Shown here: positions 60,552 to 64,000 of the stretch, in pieces
Position numbering within the stretch: the first letter of the stretch is position 1
How the letters are laid out: the number at the start of each line of letters is the position of its first letter
From: Candidatus Baltobacteraceae bacterium
GTDB taxonomy: Bacteria; Vulcanimicrobiota; Vulcanimicrobiia; Vulcanimicrobiales; Vulcanimicrobiaceae
Direction: 5' to 3'
Assembly: GCA_036488875.1 (NCBI GenBank)
Contig: DASXGW010000013.1
Location: 169,281 to 233,280, forward strand
DNA length: 64,000 bases
Program-made: the position numbers and the translations under genes
Notes under the pieces: model-generated
What the model was told of the DNA's origin: nothing
The model's input: the letters and a program-made list of their open reading frames with translations, nothing else
Databases searched by the model: none

Positions 60552-62681
60552 CTAGTCTTCGGGCAGCGTAACATCCTCGATCTTCGGCCGCATCAGCACG
60601 AGCAACTCGCGTGCCCCGGCATCGAGAAGGCTGCGGGCAAAGGACGGGCGTGCGAAGAGGCGCGGAGTACGCTGCGTGCCGCCGATCGCGATCGTCGTCT
60701 CGGGTTTCGATCGAGCGATCTGGAGCAAGCGCTTGGGTACCTCGTCGGCCTTATCGTCGTTCCACTCGATATTCGTCTTGCGCGCCTCCGTCCGCATCGT
60801 CTCTACGGCAGCAGGGTCTACCTGATCGTCGGGTCCAACGACGTGTGCGATCGCGAACTCGATTCCTAGGCGAGCGGCGAGGCGACCCGCGCGCGATATC
60901 ATCGGTATGTCGATGGCCTGCGAGCCGACGCTGAGCAATATTCGTTCGAACGGTGAGGCGATGTGCTCGCGATAGCGCGCGCGATACGCTTCGCGCAGTG
61001 CGAGCTCGCGGAGCGCGAAGAGATTTTCCGTGCGGAAGAAATGCGTTAGCGCCGTTTCGACTCGATCGGGCGGATAGATCTTGCCCTCGCGAAGACGCTG
61101 ACGCAGCATTTCCGGCGTGATGTCGATCAAAATAACTTCGTCGGCGAGCGTGAGAATGCCGTCGGGAAGCGTCTCGCGTACGAGCGTGCCGGTTAATCGC
61201 AAGACGGTATCGCTGAGCGCTTCGAGGTGCTGCACGTTGAGGGTCGTGATGACGTCGATGCCCTCTCGCAGCACCGCGAGAACGTCTTGGAACCGCTTCG
61301 GCGCAACGGAGCCCGCTGCGTTGGTATGCGCCAGCTCGTCGATGAGCGCTACCTGCGGGTGTCTTACGATCAGGGCATCGCGATCGAACTCTTTAAAGGT
61401 CAGTCCGTCGTGCGAGATGATTTTGGACGGCAAGATCTCGAGACCGTCTAGAAGCGCTTCGGTCTCCTTTCGACCGTGCGTCTCGATAAAGCCGCCGACG
61501 ACGTCGACCCCGTCAGCCTTGAGCTGATGTGCGCGGTCGAGCATGGCATACGTTTTGCCGGAGCCGGCTGCGGCGCCAAGGTAGACGGTAAGTTTTCCGT
61601 ACCCGACGCGCATCCGATCGCCGACCGTTTGCGAGTACGGCGACTGGCTCGGATTCTCGCCAATGTACGTCTGGCCGCTGCCTACGATAAACAGGTCGTA
61701 CGGCTGGGGAGCGCCGGCGAGTTTTGCGGCCGCCTTCCCGATCGGAACGGCAACCAGTGACGCCCTCAAAGCATTAGACGGCGCCTTCTCGGGGTCCATC
61801 GATTCCCGCAGCACTTCTCCGTTGAGCTCGCGCGCGACGCGCTCGACCGCGGTGCGATCCGCCGCATTGACGGGCACGACCTCGAGCGCCAGATCGAGCG
61901 CGTGAGCAACGGCGGCCGTCCGCCGGAGAAATGGTTCGACTTCCGTATTTGGATAAACAAACGCGGTCGCAACCGACGTCCTCCCCGCTTTGACGGCAGG
62001 CAGAGCGAGGTTGTCGACGGTGCGCAAGAGCAGTTCCCGCAGGATGGAGAGCGTCTGTTCTTTGAAGACGCCCGCCAGCGCGCGTTCAATGTCGCCGTCA
62101 TTGACGATTTTGCCGGCACGCACCCGGCTTCGCAGAAGCCGCGAGGAGACGTCGAGCGCGACGACCTCATCGGCCGATTGCAAAAACGAGAGCGGAATGA
62201 TTTCCCGGATGGGATATCCGATCAGGCCTTCCGCGACTGGCGCTACGGTTTCGACGTGTGCGATGTTGAAAGCACCGTAAACGCTGATACCGTGCTCCTT
62301 CAACGCAAGCGCATCCTGCCAACGCTTAGCGTGCGTACCGCCGTCGAGGTTGTCATGCGCGAGTTCGTCGAGAATGACGACATCGAACTTGCTCTGAAGT
62401 GCCGTCTCGTAATCGAAATCTTCGAAGAAGCTGTCGCCGAGCTTCACCTTTCGCGGGGGGATGCGCGACAGCTGCGCGGCCACGCGCTCGAGATCGGGAC
62501 GTCCCTTCGTCTCGATCCACCCGATCGCGACGTGTCGTCCCGCAGCTTGCATGCGGCGGGCGTCCTCAAGTAAACGGCGGGTCTTGCCGGCGCCCGGCGC
62601 GCTCGCGACATAGACTACCAGACGCGCGCGGCCGCCGAGCTCGCGCAACAGCTCCTCGGCCTTCTCGGAACGATCCTTCAC
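60552..62681 (-). CDS. Tandem KdpD sensor-domain protein without histidine kinase
   Basis: A 709-residue protein made of two KdpD N-terminal sensor domains, each followed by a universal-stress-like domain. Copy 1: P-loop SAPGAGKT (27-34), DELAHDN (105-111), Usp-like about 235-340. Copy 2: P-loop GAAAGSGKT (about 369-377), DELAHTN (448-454), Usp-like about 580-705. The transmembrane, GAF and kinase parts of normal KdpD are missing. KdpD senses low potassium or c-di-AMP and controls kdpFABC. It faces the kdp genes and starts 34 bases from a divergent histidine kinase, which may supply the missing kinase. Confidence 0.88.
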   Translation of the reverse strand: MKDRSEKAEELLRELGGRARLVVYVASAPGAGKTRRLLEDARRMQAAGRHVAIGWIETKGRPDLERVAAQLSRIPPRKVKLGDSFFEDFDYETALQSKFDVVILDELAHDNLDGGTHAKRWQDALALKEHGISVYGAFNIAHVETVAPVAEGLIGYPIREIIPLSFLQSADEVVALDVSSRLLRSRVRAGKIVNDGDIERALAGVFKEQTLSILRELLLRTVDNLALPAVKAGRTSVATAFVYPNTEVEPFLRRTAAVAHALDLALEVVPVNAADRTAVERVARELNGEVLRESMDPEKAPSNALRASLVAVPIGKAAAKLAGAPQPYDLFIVGSGQTYIGENPSQSPYSQTVGDRMRVGYGKLTVYLGAAAGSGKTYAMLDRAHQLKADGVDVVGGFIETHGRKETEALLDGLEILPSKIISHDGLTFKEFDRDALIVRHPQVALIDELAHTNAAGSVAPKRFQDVLAVLREGIDVITTLNVQHLEALSDTVLRLTGTLVRETLPDGILTLADEVILIDITPEMLRQRLREGKIYPPDRVETALTHFFRTENLFALRELALREAYRARYREHIASPFERILLSVGSQAIDIPMISRAGRLAARLGIEFAIAHVVGPDDQVDPAAVETMRTEARKTNIEWNDDKADEVPKRLLQIARSKPETTIAIGGTQRTPRLFARPSFARSLLDAGARELLVLMRPKIEDVTLPED

Positions 62682-62715
62682 AAGGCGGGTGCTTCGCGAG
62701 CGAGAAGGCCATCCC

Positions 62716-64000
62716 GTGCTGCCGCTGCTCTGTTACGGTCTGGTGGCCGCCGTGTGGGTCCTGGACCTCGTGACCCCGCAGCTCCTCGTGGCGGCGATTC
62801 TCTTCAACGGGCCGATCGCGTTGAGCAGCACGGCCCTGCGAAGCGCGCTGACGGCGCGTCTCGTCATCCTGGCGGAAATCGCAAACGCGGTCTCGGGATA
62901 CGTGAACGGCGTTCAATCCGGATACCGCTGGGACGTTATCGCGTTAGGCGATCGCCTGCTGCTCGCAGCGTCGTTCGTGCTCGTCGGCTACCTTAGCGTC
63001 AAAGCGCAGGAGTTCGCGCGCGAAGCCGGCGAGTCGTCGGGCCGCGCTCGGCAGGTCGAAATAGAGCGAGCCCTTCGTGAGTCCACCGGCCGCGTTCGCG
63101 GCAGTCTCAACGTCGATTTGGTGCTGCGCGGCGTTCTCCGCGAGTCCATGAAACTGCTTGGAGCCTCGCAGACCCGCCTGGTCGTTCGCGAATCCACGTT
63201 TGCTCTTCCGCTGATCATGGTGCTCGAAGCAGTTGACGGCGACGTTTCCTACGGGCGCAAGAGTCTGTCGATGGAGCTCGCGTCGCTCGTGACTCGCGCT
63301 CTCGAAGCCAAAGCGCCGTTTCGGTTGACACCGGACGACGCGCTGGGTCGGTTAACGCTCGAAGTGCTGGGCGCAAAAGAAGCGATCGTCGCGACCGTCG
63401 CAGCGGTAGGCGAGATGGAGTGCGTCCTCATCGGGTCCGTCGCCGGTTCGGCTTCCCTGGCGGCCGACGCGCTGGTCGTAACAGAAGCGTTCTCCGAACA
63501 GGCGGGCGCGGCGCTCGAGCAGGCGCGCCTCTTCACGCAGCTCGGCGAGCAAAACCGTGAAATCGCGCGACAGAGCGATGAGATCGGTCGCCGCGGCGAC
63601 GTCATTCGGGACATCGTCTACGCACTGGCGCACGACCTCCGCACGCCGTTGTCTGCGGCCGAGCTAACGATGAATCAGGCGCTTTCGGGAGCCTACGGCG
63701 AACTGCCCGAACGGTATCAGCCGATTCTTCGCGCCACACTGTCCGCCAATGCCGACGAACGCCGGATCGTTGAGACGTTGCTTCTGGTGGCACGCTACGA
63801 AGCGGGGGAAGAGTCGAACGTTCGCGAGCGCCTCGCCGGCAACGAGTTGGTGACCCGGATTGCCGAGGACTTTCGCCCCATTGCCGAAGCGAAGGGAATC
63901 GCGCTTGAACTAGAGACGGCGCAGCCGTTTTCGGTCATGGGCGACGCGCACGAGATCCGCCGCGCCGTCATCAACTTAGTCGCCAACGCCGTCGAAGCGA
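62716..64000 (+). CDS. Membrane sensor histidine kinase (partial, cut by window end)
   Basis: At least 428 residues. There is an N-terminal membrane part with about four segments (LPLLCYGLVAAVWVLDLVTP, LLVAAILFNGPIALSS, ARLVILAEIANAVSGYV, LLLAASFVLVGYLSV), a coiled segment, a GAF-like domain (about 120-265), and a kinase core with the H-box ALAHDLRTP (His306) and N-box EIRRAVINLVANAVEA. The frame stays open to the window edge. GTG 62716 is used, with GAGAAGG seven bases upstream; GTG 62689 is possible. It is divergent from the tandem KdpD gene and resembles the C-terminal half of KdpD. Confidence 0.85.
   Translation, partial: MLPLLCYGLVAAVWVLDLVTPQLLVAAILFNGPIALSSTALRSALTARLVILAEIANAVSGYVNGVQSGYRWDVIALGDRLLLAASFVLVGYLSVKAQEFAREAGESSGRARQVEIERALRESTGRVRGSLNVDLVLRGVLRESMKLLGASQTRLVVRESTFALPLIMVLEAVDGDVSYGRKSLSMELASLVTRALEAKAPFRLTPDDALGRLTLEVLGAKEAIVATVAAVGEMECVLIGSVAGSASLAADALVVTEAFSEQAGAALEQARLFTQLGEQNREIARQSDEIGRRGDVIRDIVYALAHDLRTPLSAAELTMNQALSGAYGELPERYQPILRATLSANADERRIVETLLLVARYEAGEESNVRERLAGNELVTRIAEDFRPIAEAKGIALELETAQPFSVMGDAHEIRRAVINLVANAVEA

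Noticed and set aside
62566-62916. A minus-strand frame over the start of the kinase gene
   Set aside because: The plus-strand frame encodes a membrane region, GAF-like part and kinase motifs and runs to the window end; the minus frame is His/Arg-rich without motifs.
1-64000. CRISPR arrays, IS elements, prophage, tRNA or rRNA genes
   Set aside because: No regularly spaced repeats, transposase or integrase motifs, phage structural genes or RNA gene signatures were seen.

Overview
The window is a gene-dense, high-GC bacterial chromosome segment from an organism with an outer membrane: it has TolC, beta-barrel proteins, lipoprotein signal sequences and a periplasmic adaptor. It also makes meso-diaminopimelate (dapF). 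Start codons are often GTG or TTG, and genes are commonly joined by ATGA/GTGA/TTGA overlaps. The mix of genes (copper-amine-oxidase-type stalk domain fused to a beta-barrel, M55 D-aminopeptidases, TldD/TldE, Kdp, and a miaB-mutS-mutL-miaA-hfq-dapF core block) would fit an uncultured lineage such as Eremiobacterota/WPS-2. That placement is inference from gene style only. I see no rRNA, tRNA, CRISPR array, IS element, prophage or replication origin.

Layout. 0-4 kb: O-methyltransferase, a LON-domain protein, folD, and a coupled trio with a TlpA-type thioredoxin. 4-12.5 kb: a minus-strand set of seven tightly packed genes running from a nitrilase-family enzyme to the TldD/TldE protease and a small secreted protein. 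12.6-15.7 kb: secreted and outer-membrane proteins, a thioesterase, two hairpin terminators and a large imperfect inverted repeat. 15.8-23.2 kb: efflux adaptor and TolC without a pump, a fused NirD/NirL(AhbA/AhbB)-like protein, and two peptide-type binding lipoproteins. 23-28.7 kb: GT87 membrane protein, M50 protease, NDH-2, and a homocitrate/isopropylmalate synthase-family enzyme. 28.7-32.7 kb: a VanX-type dipeptidase with two M55 D-aminopeptidases, a TPR protein, SprT and a GNAT enzyme. 32.7-41 kb: fumC, signalling proteins (PAS-GGDEF, CHASE2-cyclase), transporters. 41-52.7 kb: housekeeping block efp-plsY-der (minus) and miaB-mutS, mutL-miaA-hfq-dapF plus a radical SAM gene (plus). 52.7-64 kb: antiporter, two beta-barrel paralogues, kdpFABC, an unusual double KdpD sensor protein and a divergent histidine kinase cut by the window end.

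The strongest discovery is at 47328-47756. A BCP-type peroxiredoxin between mutS and mutL has an in-frame UGA exactly where the catalytic cysteine belongs, followed by 98 conserved-looking codons and a hairpin that resembles a bacterial SECIS element. It reads as a selenoprotein that ordinary gene callers would split or lose. The second is a dispersed palindromic repeat (four copies). Two copies sit inside the reading frames of miaA and a radical SAM gene, in the same frame, adding a CHPER...KSKGRR peptide to each; a third forms the C-terminus of NDH-2.

Other notable points are two genes whose best start is CTG behind a good Shine-Dalgarno site, a FolD with leucine at the usual catalytic lysine position, and a KdpD that is two sensor domains in tandem with no kinase.
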